Source: Brachynemurus nebulosus (lineage: Eukaryota; Arthropoda; Insecta; Neuroptera; Myrmeleontidae). Taken from it: a DNA stretch of 64,000 nt. Each line of letters opens with the position of its first letter. Within the stretch, counting starts at the first letter, position 1. Shown here piece by piece: positions 13,417 to 24,318 of this stretch. The position numbers and the translations under genes are program-made. Below the pieces are notes generated by a model. It was not told the origin of the DNA and made no database searches. It was given only the letters and a program-made list of their open reading frames with translations. The DNA is taken from the NCBI GenBank assembly GCA_035578155.1, contig JAPWDM010000001.1:92517024-92581023 (forward strand), read 5' to 3'.

Positions 13417-13673
13417 ATCGCGCGTACTCTTTCTCAACCTCGTATCTGAAAAGTCCCAATTTTTGGAGGCACAAAAAAAACGTATGTATTTAAATCTGTG
13501 TTTTAATCATTATGAACTTAAGATTTATGTTAATTACACCCTTTGATGTTGGCTATCTACATATACAAAATATATATAGATAAGTATGTATCTAAATACA
13601 ATATTTAATGTTTTTTATGTATCCTAAAACATGCAGTTTTTGATATACGAGGTTGAGAAAGAGTACGCGCGAT
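13417..13673. mobile_element. Small MITE inserted in the right arm, 257 bp
   Basis: 29-base perfect inverted ends beginning ATCGCGCGTACTCTTTCTCA. Comparison with the uninterrupted left arm (11982-12005) shows the empty site ACACATGCC and a 2-bp AT duplication, or TA if one base differs. The interior is AT-rich and non-coding. A 2-bp duplication points towards the Tc1/mariner group. Confidence 0.8.
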
Positions 13674-13845
13674 ATGCCATTTTGGACACAGTAGCTGGCA
13701 CGTGCTAGGTACTAGTATGCCAGTATGCAAGGTACTGGCATGTGTATCCCCGGCTATAAAAATGTGAATATGTGAATATGTATGTGAATATAATAAAATC
13801 ATACATATAGGAAAATAATGAGAGAAATTCTAAAGAATTCTCCAC

Positions 13846-13975
13846 TTACTCATGCTCAATATGCTCCACTTGCTCATGCTCAATATGCTCCACTTGCTCC
13901 ACTTGCTCATGCTCAATATACTCCATTTGTTCCATGTGCTCATGCTCAATATGCTCGACTTGCTTCATGTGCTCA
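13846..13975 (+). repeat. Minisatellite, 24-bp unit
   Basis: Four to five degenerate copies of a unit like GCTCATGCTCAATATGCTCC with partial units of ACTTGCTCC. Open frames across it encode a HAQYAPLA-type repeat. I read these as repeat-derived, not as a gene. Confidence 0.8.
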
Positions 13976-14327
13976 TACTTACTTTACTTCATTTGCTTAC
14001 AATAAATTTTATACTTACGTACATAATAAATTATATACCTACATTTTTTCAAAGTCTCCGTTGAAATGCATTCACAAATATTGTCAATAGTTTTATGAAG
14101 GGTTATCTTTTGTTATATTTTTTACAACTTGGGCTAGTGAAGGTACATGTTTGTACAGATTATAATTTCTTTTATTTAATAAAAACAGGTAAATTTTTAA
14201 GAAATTGTTCTAAATAGATATTTATCATAATTGTTATTTTCTTATTTTTAATATGAATTTATATAAATGTAAAATCCTTATACAGAGTCTATGTCAGACT
14301 AAACTTTTTTAGTTAGTTAGACTAAAG
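13976..14327. other. No gene seen
   Basis: AT-rich spacer between the minisatellite and the hAT element. Confidence 0.5.
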
Positions 14328-14335
14328 TTATATAA

Positions 14336-16588
14336 CAGGGGTGGCCACTACCTTTACCTTTGGGAGCCGCAATCCCATAGAACCGATTCGGAGCGAGCCA
14401 CCCTATTCTGAGATTGATGGTTCACACAATGACTACACGTTTTACATTTTTATGAAACTAAATATATTTATGGCAGGAATGAAAAATGTAATTGTAATAT
14501 GTAAAAATAATTTTTTTTTAGTTAGTACATGCATCATACCTAGGTACCTAAAATTTAATTTTGAGATGTACTTTTTTTTGTGTTCATTCTGGCCGTGAGC
14601 TGTTTGAAATCTGGCTCATAACTGGTGAGCGCAGTTTACATAAGTTCAGTTAAGTGTTCATCAGTTAGTTCAGATCGCTACTTGGATTTAATAAACTTCA
14701 TTGTTGAATAGGTACAAAGACTCACAGGCGTAAGTAGTTCCAAAAATTGAAATCAGTCTCTTAGAAGATTCTTTTGCTAGTGGATATTTCTCTGCTAGAA
14801 CGTTTTTCCAAAATTCAACAGTGGAACCGCTAACTTTTTTCAGTCCTTTGAACGCTTCGTCTTCTTGCAGTTCAAGTATTTCTAACTCTACTGCTACTAC
14901 ATCCTTTGTTATTGGAGATGAAAGAGGGCAGCCGTCACCTACAACATCAACAGCAAAAGGGTTGTCTAGGAAGGAAAAAGACGGTTTCAGTGGATCTGTC
15001 ATTGAATTAGTCAGCAAGACCGGTCAATTTACATAAATAATCTTTTATTTCAATCTGGACGTCATCGTCAATAAGGCTTTCAGAAGTTTTCTTTAAACAT
15101 TTGAAATGAGCGAACGTTTTGGTCTCAAGATCTCTCTTAAAAAGCCTCAATTTGCTATGAAAGCTAAATACGCTCTGTGCTAAATCAGAAATAAGCTTTT
15201 CTCTACCTTGTAGTGACATGTTCAGCTGCTGCAAATGCTGAACAACATCTGTAAAAAAGCTTAAATCTTATAACCACTGTGGATCACTAAGTCCAGGGAA
15301 AAATTTTTCTTTTTCTTGCATAAATTGTTTAATGGGTTCAAACAACTGAAAAAATCTGCCAAGAACATTGCTGACTGATAGCCATCTCACCAAGCAATAA
15401 CAAGATACATCATCAGGAAGGTCGTCATTATCCAGCTCTTCTATGAAGGATTTGAATTGTCTGTGTGTTTTAGCACTTGAATGACTGTAGTTTACAATTT
15501 TAAGAACTACTTGCATAACTTGTGGGTATTGCAAATATTTTGCTGCAGATGTTCTCTGTGAATGATACAATGTACAGGTACAAAAGGAGGATATGATTTG
15601 TCAGCATTTAAAAGCCTAATAAGTCCTTGTTTGTTTCCTGTCATTGACGGTGCACCGTCGGTAGCAATGCTGACAATATTCTCGATAGGCACTGAGTTTT
15701 TTTTCAAAACGTCATCCAAGGCTTCTTTAATGTTACATCCACGAACAGTATCCTTCAATGCAACTAGGTCTAAGAGCTCTTCCACGATTTCAAAGTCTTT
15801 CAGTACCTCACAAATATTACTAACTGTGGCTATTGCTAAAAAAGCCAAGACAAAGCCAGCTTCGGTTTTCAAATCTTATTCTTTGGTAAAAACTGACATA
15901 ACCATACTCTGACCATGTAATTTTTCCTTTAGTGATTTCACTTTGGTTTTTCTTAACTCAGAACCGATAGGAAATTTTGTTTTGAATTCACTGTGGTTTG
16001 TGTCATGGTGGCGTTTTAGGTTACTGGCCTTGAACTAAGACAACGTCATCTGACATAAAAAACACATTGGCTTTCCGTTTCTCTCTACAAACATGAATTC
16101 TTCCTCCCATTCCGTGTTAAAAGCTCGATGCTCCTCTCCATATTTACGCTTCCTGGACACCATCGTACAACCCACAATTAATACAACTTTACTAGTTTTA
16201 ACAACGCAACTGCACAGATAAAAATAAAAATAAGACAGCAGCTCTGTTACTGGCTTAATACTGAAACAGGCAAAACAACAGCTCGGGCGAGAGAGAAAGA
16301 CACCCTCTCACCTCTACATCGCTGGCGCTTCAAACGCTGTTTCAACTTTGAGAAACGAGTTAAAATGGCAATCTTTTTTATGTAGGTACATGCTTTACTC
16401 AAAACTTATCGGAAAATTTTTTTTCTTGTTAAAAAAGATCGTTATTTGATTTTTTTGTGCGAAATTTTAGATTTTTTTCTTATTTCAAATAAACCTATCA
16501 AAACATATTTTCGAGATGCATTAAAGAGCCGCACAAGATCAACTCGCGAGCCGCAAGCGGCTCGCGAGCCACGGTATGGCCACCCCTG
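14336..16588 (-). mobile_element. hAT transposon, near full length, decayed
   Basis: Ends CAGGGGTGGCCACTACC and GGTATGGCCACCCCTG, flanked by a perfect 8-bp duplication TTATATAA (14328-14335 and 16589-16596). A 26-base palindrome (CTCGCGAGCCGC, AA, GCGGCTCGCGAG; 16543-16568) lies just inside the right end, a typical subterminal feature. The element is 2,253 bp with one transposase gene on the minus strand. Confidence 0.95.
14690..16163 (-). pseudogene. hAT transposase (ZBED5/SCAND3-like), frameshifted
   Basis: Reads leftwards from ATG at 16163 (MVSRKRKYGEE). Next comes a BED zinc finger with CFLC and a HHDTNH box (about 16020-16085), then the hAT catalytic region with DGAPSMTG and HCIIHREHL (15560-15670), then RWLS (about 15385). 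It ends with the C-terminal dimerisation region containing FWKN, YPLA and FGTTYACES (14700-14830). A TAG interrupts the zinc finger, a TAA lies before the catalytic region (about 15877), the frame shifts near 15550, and further stops lie near 15010 and 15260. The wording resembles the Buster/Charlie-type hAT branch that also gave vertebrate ZBED5. It cannot make a full protein. Confidence 0.88.
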
Positions 16589-16596
16589 TTATATAA

Positions 16597-16984
16597 TATT
16601 ATGATAACAATGGTGTTTATATAATATTATGAATGGTGTTGGTTTGATGTTTGCTTCTGTGTGCGTATTCACACACACAATTACAAAACACGTATTATGA
16701 GATAGAGCAACATGCAGCTCAAGTAACAAAGGTCTTACAATACATAACAATCGTAGTGGATTCGGTCACTGACACCCACTGACTACATGCCTTAAGCTGT
16801 GACTGACCAACAAATGACACCAAGCGAGCTACACTTTTTTGATATTAGTTGGCTTGTAGTGTTCTATGTTTATAGCTATCATAAAATTCATTCCTTTTCA
16901 CAGCAAGGGACAATTTTGAAATTTGAAAAAATGTAAAAAGGTCACTTATGTTGTTATGTAAAGGTTATGACAGTTTTGTGTTTA
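16597..16984. other. No gene seen
   Basis: AT-rich spacer. TATAATATTATGA-type words repeat next to the hAT target site. Confidence 0.5.
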
Positions 16985-17266
16985 TTCTTTATACGTATAC
17001 TTCTGCATTACCGATATTCTTCCAATTTTTCGCCTCATATCCATTTTAATTCTGGACTAGTTTGATTCTATATTTTGTGTGTGAACATTTGGATTGTCAG
17101 GATTCACGAAATTTTGTCGGTGGTTGACAGTCTGATGACTAAATCCCAAAGCTTCTAAGAGAAGAGTATTATAACCCCTCCAGCAGTTAATCATTATAGT
17201 GGTTCCTGGTTCAATAAATTCCAAAATAATGTTTGTAAGCATGATAGCGTCCCGTTTCTGTACCAC
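16985..17266 (-). pseudogene. Merlin (IS1016/IS1595-like) transposase, C-terminal fragment
   Basis: After an acceptor-like TTTTTTAAG the frame reads [14 protein letters not shown], then [32 protein letters not shown] and HTQNIES. This follows the ISXO2/IS1595 catalytic pattern 'GT.I.SD.W..Y..L...G..H.TVNHS..FVDP....HTQ.IE..W'. The catalytic Asp of the 'SD.W' box is Asn here, and the Trp after IES is a TAG stop, beyond which the frame continues (SRIKMDMRRKIG). The exon with the first Asp is absent. A dead remnant of a Merlin element; no inverted ends located. Confidence 0.75.
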
Positions 17267-17330
17267 CCTTAAAAAAACATTTTTAAAAATTTACTGTAAC
17301 ATCACCTCTTATCCGTATTTAAAAAAAAAC

Positions 17331-17840
<510 letters not shown>

Positions 17841-17841
<1 letters not shown>

Positions 17842-19352
17842 TCCTCAAAACAAAATAAGGGCCAGAGTAAATGATAACAGTTAGGTTTAAGTGATATTAC
17901 TGTTGAGGGAAAGATTTAAACGTTTTTTTGTCTCGCACAGCGTCAAGTGGTTAGTTTTACTTATTTTTTTGAATTTGATTTTAAATCAGTTTGCGCTAGA
18001 TTATTGATTGCTGAGGTTGTTTTTTGAAGTTTGGCGTGTTATTCAATCATTTATTTTTAAATGCCGAGAATTCGACACCATATGGACGAAGCTACTGCTA
18101 CCAGAGCCGTAACGATGATTGAGGGTGGTCAATCTCAACGTTCCGTGGCTCTGCAGTTGGATTGTTCACGAAGGGCTATTCAAAATGTTTGGAATCGGTA
18201 TCAGCAGACCGGTAGTGTAACCCGGCGCCGTGGCTCAGGAAGAGTTCGTGCTACCACTGCCCGTGAAGACCATTTCATTCGACTGTGTGCACGACGTGAG
18301 TCGACTGTTACCACAGGTACTCTGCAAAATCGCTTACATCGATCTACTGGTACTGTTGTCAGTAATCAGACCATACGAAATCGTTTGCATGAAGACCAAC
18401 AACGTTCAAGAAAACCAGTAATCCGTACCAAACTGACCGGAGCGCATCGTGCAAACCGTTTAAGATTTGCACGTGAACACCTTGAATGGGGCTTGGAGGA
18501 ATGGCGTCACGTATTCTTCACGGATGAGTGCAAGGTGAAGTTTTTTTGTGATGATCGACGTGTAAGAGTGTGGAGAAGAAGTGGGGAAAGGTTTTCTGAT
18601 CGTCACATTCATGAACGCGACAGATTTGGCGGTCCTAATGTCATGGTCTGGGGTGGAATTAGTTTGCAAGGCAACACTGAGCTTGTTTTCCTGAACGAGG
18701 GTACTGTAACGGCTCAAAGTTACATCGAACAGGTTGTCAGATCCCATGTGATCCCCTTTGCACAACGAGCGGCCGACGGATTTATCCTGATGCAGGATAA
18801 TGCCCGAGCGCATACCGCACGAGCGACGACAACTGTCCTTAGGGAGGCTACTATACAGGTTTTACCGTGGCCTGCAAATAGCCCTGACTTGAACCTAATA
18901 GAACATCTTTGGGATCAATTAAAACGGCGAGTCAGAGCAGCCGGAGAGGATGTGCACACCCAACAACAACTGATTGATGTCTTGAGAAGATGTTGGGAGG
19001 ACATTCCTGATGCAACCGTTAGGCATCTTATTGAAAGCATGCCGAGGAGGCTTCAAGAATGTGTTTTAAAAAGGGGAGGGCATACTCGATATTAAATCAC
19101 CGAAAAGTTGCATAATGTGTGCTTTTACTCAAAGCGTGAACGTTTGTTGATGACTGTAAAAATGACTATAAAAATGATAAAATCCTAAAAAAATGTAATT
19201 ATGGATTAATTTTTTATTTAATCTTATTGAAATTAATTTTATTTAGTAAAAAATTAGTTCCTTAATTAAATGTAAGCATACCTTATACTGTAACTTATAT
19301 AAAAATAAACTTATGCAGCAAAACATGAGTGGCCCTTATTTTGTTTTGAGTA

Positions 19353-19353
<1 letters not shown>
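17841..19353 (+). mobile_element. Tc1-type transposon, copy 1, 1,513 bp
   Basis: Inverted ends CTCCTCAAAACAAAATAAGG and, read from the right, CTACTCAAAACAAAATAAGG. It inserted into a (TA)n tract, so the TA target duplication cannot be told from the host repeat. Compared with copy 2 (33569-35159) it lacks about 78 bases between the left inverted repeat and GAGTAAATGATAAC. The transposase frame is intact, so it may be able to move itself or copy 2 if the ends still work. Confidence 0.95.
18061..19095 (+). CDS. Tc1-family transposase, intact, 344 aa
   Basis: Cut-and-paste DDE transposase that would act in the nucleus on its own inverted ends. Residues about 8-115 form the two-part paired-like DNA-binding region (SQRSVALQL, SRRAI, then a GRGR-like RRRGSGR hook before the second helix set). 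The catalytic domain shows Asp155 (FFTDECKVKF), Asp246 (LMQDNARAHTA) and Glu281 (PDLNLIEHLWDQL). That leaves 34 residues between the last two, the Tc1 DD34E signature. There are no stops or frameshifts, and the length is normal for the family. The ATG follows TTATTTTTAA and agrees with copy 2. Long antisense frames on this gene are shadows. Confidence 0.95.
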   Translation: MPRIRHHMDEATATRAVTMIEGGQSQRSVALQLDCSRRAIQNVWNRYQQTGSVTRRRGSGRVRATTAREDHFIRLCARRESTVTTGTLQNRLHRSTGTVVSNQTIRNRLHEDQQRSRKPVIRTKLTGAHRANRLRFAREHLEWGLEEWRHVFFTDECKVKFFCDDRRVRVWRRSGERFSDRHIHERDRFGGPNVMVWGGISLQGNTELVFLNEGTVTAQSYIEQVVRSHVIPFAQRAADGFILMQDNARAHTARATTTVLREATIQVLPWPANSPDLNLIEHLWDQLKRRVRAAGEDVHTQQQLIDVLRRCWEDIPDATVRHLIESMPRRLQECVLKRGGHTRY

Positions 19354-19427
<74 letters not shown>

Positions 19428-19429
<2 letters not shown>

Positions 19430-21054
19430 GTATTTTTTAAATACGAATAAAAGTCCGCCATACATTAATAATGTTTCACACCCCACTCGACACTGAGCAA
19501 GAATTTAATATTTTTAGTGGGGGGGCTGAGTCGAGTTCGACTCAGCCCCCCCCTCGTTTAAAAAAATAAAAATTTCAGACCAAGTTTTTTAGAAGAGGTT
19601 GAATTAAGAGCTATTTATGAGCTTTTGAACAAGTTAAATTTTGATTTTTGAGCTCACCCCCGTAGTCTCCAAACTACCGTTAGTTGATGAAATTTGCGGA
19701 AGAAGCAGATACTTGATCGGGGCTTTAAAAAACGGTTTTAAGTTTTTAAGCGCTGAATATCAGTAAATTTCAATTTTGTGCCGATAGCAGTTAACAGGAA
19801 AAAAGCCAACACAATTCGTATGAGGGCATTCCTACCCATGCTTATCCGCCAATTGCCTTTGTGTTTTATTTTTAAATAATAAAAAAGGAACTTAAATAGT
19901 AAACTGGAAGGCTTTTATGAAGATATATTTTCTTTCCAAAAAAATCCAAAATTTCTATTTTATAAATAATAAAAATCCAAAATTCCTAATTTATAAATAA
20001 ACAGTGACTTTAATAACATTTTTAAATTATAAATACTTAATATGTATGTATTTCAATTGTTATAAAAGTAAATTCACTTTTTTTTAAATTTTTTAAAATT
20101 ACTATTCGCCTACTTGTATTTAGAATAAAAATAATGCATTCAATTCCGATGTAAAAATGGGAGAAGTGGGGGGAAAAGTAATGTGGACTCCCTAAAAGGT
20201 ACTAGCTGGATACTAACTGAATACACGTACAAAATTTCAGCCCTCTAGGTTTCCTTAGAGAGTCTCTAGACGTGTTAGTAAACAAGCAAAAAAATTAAGG
20301 AAATATTGGTGTAAAAATCGTGGGGGTAAGGGTTAAAAGTTGAAACCTCCAAAAAGAAGGGTCTGGCTATTAGCTTAACCTGTACACAAAATTTCAGCCC
20401 TCTAGGTTTATTTGGGGAGATTTTGACCCGAACGAAACTGTTAAAAAACAAGAAAAATCACGTTCTTTTTGGTATAAAAATGGTGGGGGTAGTGGTTAAA
20501 AGTCTAGACCCCCAAAAGGGACCCCCTTAATGCTAACTCAATCCGAATACAAAATTTCAGCCCTCTAGGTTTATTTGGGTGACCTGTGCGAATGGTACAA
20601 ACTTCGAAAGCGTCGAAAAAGCATGAAATTGTAGCTTAAAAATGAGGGGGGTGGGGGTAAAATATTAAAACCTTCAAAAAACGCAACCTAGGTATGAACT
20701 CTATCAACACACCAAATTTTAACCCTCTACGTTAATTCTGGGGGGCTGGGGACGTGTTAGATCCAGCGAAAATCGTTTTTCCCCCCTCTACTCCCACCAA
20801 ATCATCCTAGGAAGCTGAATTTTGGATATGTTGTAGATAATTAACCGAAACATTATTTCCAACCGGTTTGGAAAAGTTTTATTGCTTTTACGCCCCCCCC
20901 CCACCACCTCCTTAAAGTTTGGGTCGGATCCAAAATTTGTCCAAAATTTGACCCCACTTTGATAGTATTGTTGTGCATCGGAATGAGCCCCATTTACCAA
21001 ATTTGAGCTTTTAACTTCCATAGGGGGGCCCTACACATATTAAAAGGTAGCGGG

Positions 21055-21127
<73 letters not shown>

Positions 21128-21545
21128 TATATATGTATATATATATATATTTTTTTTTTTGATTTTTCAAGTATCTGCTTCTTCCTCAAATTTCATCAAT
21201 TAAGGGTAGTTTGGAGACTACGAGGGTGAGCTCAAAAATCAAAATTTAACTTGTTCAAAAGCTTATAAATAGCTCTTAATTCTACCGCAAAACTTGGTCT
21301 GAAATTTTTATTTTTAAACGGTGGGGGGGCTGAGTCGAACTAGAAGTGGGGGGGGGGGGGCTGAGTCGAACAAGAATATTAAATTCTTGCTCAGTGTGTC
21401 GAGCTCAAAATTTTTAATTCACGGAATACGAAAGCTCATAAATAGCTCTTAATTATACGATGCTTGTTTTTTCAATTCTGAATGGCGGGGGGGGGGGGGC
21501 TAGGTCGAGTGGGGTGTGAAACATTATTAATGTATGGCGGACTTC
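19428..21545. mobile_element. Large inverted-repeat element with G/C-tract ends
   Basis: About 290 bases at 19428-19720 are an inverted copy of 21165-21545. Shared words, in order, include CCGCCATACATTAATAATG, CACCCCACTCGAC, GCTGAGTCGA, AGCTATTTATGAGC, CCAAACTACC and AAGCAGATACTTGA. The right arm has expanded poly-G blocks (about 21346-21360 and 21487-21499). The interior holds a tandem repeat (20150-20760) and a (TA)n tract (21058-21135), and no protein. The first bases of its arm also occur at 17633-17770, so the end was duplicated on the left. Confidence 0.65.
20150..20760 (+). repeat. Degenerate tandem repeat, about 160-bp unit, four copies
   Basis: Four diverged units each contain, in order, a GTAAAAATGG-like word, a G-rich stretch, a 'CTAACT' area and then ACAAAATTTCAGCCCTCTAG with its flank (at about 20228, 20386, 20548 and 20705). 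Spacing is about 157-162 bases. No open frame persists across units, so this is a satellite-like or tail-duplicated repeat rather than coding DNA. Confidence 0.75.
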
Positions 21546-22029
21546 ACACATATTTAAGGGATATTTGTGCCTCCATACAAAAATTTAAGCGGTATAATAA
21601 TTTTTTTGACCTCAGATTTGTACTCAGCGTTGAAAAATGTATAGAAGTACCGTAGTCAGTTATCCAAATCACGACCTTGGCTTTTTGATGGGACTGTCTT
21701 ATTGCTATTTAACCTGAATTTATATTTTTTAAGACACCTTCCACCAATCTGACCTTGCTGAAATTTCTACCCACGATAACTATGTTAGAGCCAAATAACA
21801 TATATTTTTTTGGTAGATGTCACTCAAGGAGTTGGTCTAAAACACGTACCCTCAAAAATTCAATTATTATTTTAATGTAGTAAATGACGTCATACGAATG
21901 TAAAAAAATTGTATAATATAAAGTTACTTTATATCAACATCCTCTGCTAATTTCGTCTAATTAGCTTCAATAGTTTTGAAGAAAAAATTTTTAAAGTAAA
22001 GGGTTGTTACCCCCCATATCTCTGACAAT
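21546..22029. other. No gene seen
   Basis: AT-rich sequence between the inverted-repeat element and the Tc1-like pseudogene. It may contain that pseudogene's 5' flank. Confidence 0.4.
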
Positions 22030-22878
22030 ATAGGGGGTTGAGGTTTATTAGCGAAAAAGCTAAAAAAATCGGGCGATCTAGAAAAGTAATATATAATTTT
22101 ATAAAAAAAAGGAGATCAACATATGGGACACTCCATTCAACTGGACGCAAAAGACAACTTTCAAAACGTCAAGAACGCAGTATTTGTCGGTTAGCAACGA
22201 CTGAAAACATGTCGCTATCAAAAATAAAATTGGCAATGAATTTAAACGTCTCAAAAACTACAATTTCAAACACAATAAGGCGAAAAAAATTTATAGTGTA
22301 TAAAACAAAAATATGTAGACCTCAACTTATACAGAAACGTAAAGAGAGTCGTTTAAATTTTGCAAAAAAAAATATATATGGATTTCGGCGATAAGTGGCT
22401 TACAGTTACTTTTTCCGATGAAAAACGCTTTTGCCTTGACGGTCCTGCCTATTACTGGCACGATCTTCGAAAAGAAGAAAAAATATTTTTTAAGCGGCAG
22501 GTCGGTGGTGGTGGCATTATGGTATGGGGTGAAATTTCTTTTAACGGCCAAGCAGATATTGCTTGTAAAACAATAAAAATAGTCAGTGCGGTATAAAGAA
22601 ATTTTAGAAACGCATTTGCTGCCGGTTGCGTTACTGCTTGGTGGGTCAGAATGGATTTTCCAATATGATAATGCATCCATTCACTACTGTTCGAGGGAAA
22701 TAAAATCATGGTTTCGGGAACATAATATTAGAGGTATGGAATAGCCAGCACGTAGTCCAGATTCAAATCACATAGAAAATGTGTGGGGTATATTATCGAG
22801 ATCAGTTTACGAAAATGGAAGACAATTTAACAGCGTTAAAGAACTGCGAAAGAAAATCGAAGAAGCGTGGCTAAAATA
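22030..22878 (+). pseudogene. Tc1/mariner-like transposase, second lineage, broken
   Basis: The N-terminal part shows two helix-turn-helix blocks (KKIGRSRKVIYNFI, then LSKIKLAMNLNVSKTTI). The catalytic part shows Asp in FSDEKRFCLDGP, the box GGGGIMVWGEISF, Asp in FQYDNASIH and Glu in SPDSNHIENVWG. There are about 35 residues between the last two catalytic positions, counting one internal TAG where a Trp normally stands. The frame shifts at an A-rich run near 22380 and again near 22596. The sequence is far from the 18061 transposase. The DD35E spacing would fit the Traveler-type branch, but one indel could mimic it. Inverted ends not found. Confidence 0.8.
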
Positions 22879-24030
22879 AATGTGTCTGTATTTCAAAAAT
22901 TAATTTTATCCATGAAAGATTGAATTTTTGAAACCATAAAAAGAAATGGAAATTATACACACGTTTAAATTTGACCGTTTTTGATTTAACAGTTAGAAAC
23001 TTTTGTAAAGTACTGAGGGTGTAGGTGACTTGGTGGTTGTTTTGAACTATTCCACCGACGCCACCATAATTGTAATGTATAGAAGTGTATAAGAAGGGTG
23101 GTAGCAGTGGCTGTATTTATAGACTAAAATATTATAATTAAAAAAAGTTTAAATTTAGGACGCGATTAAATGACACAAAAAGGTTACGCAGACGTAATAG
23201 CAAATACTGAATAAAACATAATTTAACTGTTAACAATAAAAAAATATAAATTTATTGTAAAATAAAAATATTAAATTTTTACAATGAGAAAGGGCAAATA
23301 CTAAAGTTCTTTAACAATCTAATTTCCGAATTCGTAATCTAACGGACAAGTACAGTTTAAGCATATCGTCCAATTAAAATGAAATAAATTATAAAAATTA
23401 AAGGTGATTGAAAATAAATAAATGAAAATATATTAACAATATAAAATCTTATACGAGCATATGCAAGCTGGTATGTTTCATGAAGTTTTCTATAATTTTC
23501 ATACTTATCAAAGTTAAACTACATTTCTGTTAATTTAAAGTTCAAATACAATACCATACCAGGTTACATAGGTGTAATATTAACTTATAATTAAGGAGAG
23601 AAAAACATGTTACATACCTCTTCCTGGCAGTTTCATAAATCACAACACAAATAATTAAAATAAATTTTTAACTTTAAAAAAAATAATTACATGACTGAAT
23701 TTATTGAGAGTCAAATTGACTATGAACGAATGAATCAAAATTGACGACTGAATCAAGATTGAAGATTGAACCAAGATTGAACCCGATTAAAACTCAGTTT
23801 CTGCTTTTATACTGTTCGATTGTGTGTCTACGTGACATCTTTCCAGTATTAGCCTCTAGAGTTTAGGAAGCTTCACTCATCGAGTTATTGAAATGACCGT
23901 CTGACCATCTATCCCAATTACGCGTTTCTTCCAATTCTAAGAAGTGGTACATATTGCAATTTATCGTCTGATTGTCCATCGTTCAATAAATTCAATCGAC
24001 AATTGATGTTTTTTTTAGAAAACTAATACA
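22879..24030. other. No gene seen
   Basis: AT-rich. Bases 23690-23800 repeat GATTGAA/AATCAAGATTGA words, a short degenerate repeat. No border or open frame of note. Confidence 0.4.
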
Positions 24031-24236
24031 GTGGTGGACAAAAATACGTATACATTACACTTTAAAGTGTGCTATCATTTTTGAACAGTAGTTTTAATGT
24101 ATTTTTTAAAAATAAGTATTAAAATTAGTTTAAATTAAAAAGTTACTTATTAGTGAATTATGTTGTATTAATATTAAGTCTATAAACATGCATATATCAA
24201 ATCACTTTTATGAATAATGAATAATTTTTGGACGGG

Positions 24237-24238
<2 letters not shown>
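24031..24238. mobile_element. Possible truncated Tc1-like end
   Basis: TACAGTGGTGGACAAAAATA at about 24029 resembles the start of many Tc1-like inverted repeats. No matching right end is found before the (TA)n tract at 24239, so this may be a truncated element or chance. Confidence 0.25.

Positions 24239-24317
<79 letters not shown>
24239..24317. repeat. (TA)n microsatellite
   Basis: About 39 TA units. Confidence 0.95.

Positions 24318-24318
<1 letters not shown>

Larger units (their letters stand above)
11911..13756. mobile_element. PIF/Harbinger fold-back element with mirror-image arms
   Basis: Ends AGCCGGGGATACACATGCCAG and its reverse complement at 13755, each beside TAA (11908-11910 and 13757-13759), as PIF/Harbinger usually duplicates. 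The right flank has one extra base. Apart from two later insertions, the whole left half (11911-12795) is an inverted copy of the right half (12825-13755), leaving a loop of only some tens of bases around 12806. Each arm carries the same transposase N-terminus. Nested inside are a hAT MITE (12444-12647) and another MITE (13417-13673). Confidence 0.8.
17779..19570. repeat. (TA)n tract plus 130-bp module, second unit, split by Tc1
   Basis: The second tandem unit has its (TA)n tract split by the Tc1 element: TA repeats at 17779-17840 and 19354-19427, then the module at 19428-19565. The module ends in a hairpin-forming GAGTCGAGTTCGACTC between G-rich and C-rich blocks. Confidence 0.75.

Noticed and set aside
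13846..13975. Repeat array considered as CRISPR-like
   Set aside because: Direct head-to-tail minisatellite without spacers, in a eukaryotic context.
13818..14090. HAQYAPLA-type repetitive protein
   Set aside because: Both forward frames across the 24-bp minisatellite are open, there is no other domain, and the repeat explains them.
18460..18813. 117-codon minus-strand frame, with an identical type at 34099-34452, and 63-codon frames at 18230 and 34491
   Set aside because: Antisense or out-of-frame shadows of the two Tc1 transposases. They appear in both copies only because the genes are copies.
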